DNA from: Pseudomonas sp. RIT-PI-r
GTDB taxonomy: Bacteria > Pseudomonadota > Gammaproteobacteria > Pseudomonadales > Pseudomonadaceae
Assembly: GCF_001297015.1 (NCBI RefSeq)
Contig: NZ_LIGE01000025.1
Coordinates: forward strand, 496,001-560,000
Direction: 5' to 3'
Length of the DNA stretch: 64,000 bases
The notes beneath the pieces are model-generated. The model was not told where the DNA came from. It did not search any database and saw only the letters and a list, made by a program, of their open reading frames with translations. The position numbers were made by a program, and so were the translations under genes. This document shows positions 63,447-64,000 of this stretch, one piece after another. Every line of letters begins with the position of its first letter. Positions within the stretch are counted from its first letter, which is position 1.

Positions 63447-64000
<554 letters not shown>

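Overview
The window is chromosomal DNA from a Pseudomonas, most likely of the P. fluorescens group. The evidence is the gacA-uvrC-pgsA-tRNA(Gly)-tRNA(Cys)-tRNA(Leu) order, a gacA with a TTG start, a P. fragi-like lipase, cobN/cobW/cbtAB cobalamin loci, and many REP-type repeats of the kind scattered through P. fluorescens genomes. Most genes are GC-rich core or shell genes; one AT-richer stretch (about 4.2-8.6 kb) looks acquired and partly decayed. Names rest on reading motifs and on memory of the families; no database search was run.

Layout. 0-4.2 kb: the end of modC, topoisomerase IB, an ABC-F ATPase and three small unknown genes, closed by a strong terminator. 4.2-8.6 kb: a dead IS3-type orfA, a membrane O-acyltransferase, a large glycosyltransferase and an NCS1 permease fragment, ending at a tRNA cluster. 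8.6-13.6 kb: three tRNAs, pgsA, uvrC, gacA, an acetyltransferase and a carbon-nitrogen hydrolase. 13.7-15.3 kb: a DAHP synthase preceded by two small reading frames full of Phe/Tyr/Trp codons and an attenuator. 15.3-18.2 kb: an Ig-like repeat protein, a lipase and a parvulin. 18.2-23.8 kb: a yejABEF-type peptide importer. 23.9-29.9 kb: a sigma54 activator, a GntP-type permease, 3-hydroxybutyrate dehydrogenase and acetoacetyl-CoA synthetase, a route for 3-hydroxybutyrate use. 29.9-34.0 kb: a PilU-like ATPase, a hybrid histidine kinase and a second parvulin.

34.1-40.9 kb is a single-strand cluster: polar amino-acid ABC importer, RidA protein, IclR regulator, a PLP/zinc dehydratase of the D-serine dehydratase-like family, and KDG kinase. 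I infer that it may degrade D-glucosaminate through 2-keto-3-deoxygluconate. 41.1-41.5 kb holds a toxin-antitoxin wreck: an antitoxin broken in a run of 11 C, followed by a toxin reduced to its two ends.

42.3-50.8 kb is the most interesting locus: wecB, nfrB, nfrA, a DUF4434-like secreted protein and a membrane diguanylate cyclase, all overlapping. It matches the c-di-GMP-controlled ManNAc-polysaccharide (phage N4 receptor) pathway of E. coli, here with precursor enzyme, synthase, exporter, accessory protein and cyclase in one operon.

50.8-64 kb: a TerC-CBS membrane protein, then cobalamin genes: a ChlI/ChlD-like pair, cobN, cobW behind a cobalamin riboswitch, and, divergently behind a second riboswitch, cbtB, cbtA, cobE and cobM. 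The window ends in nfuA. Repeats are dense here, and one REP pair lies in frame inside cobN.
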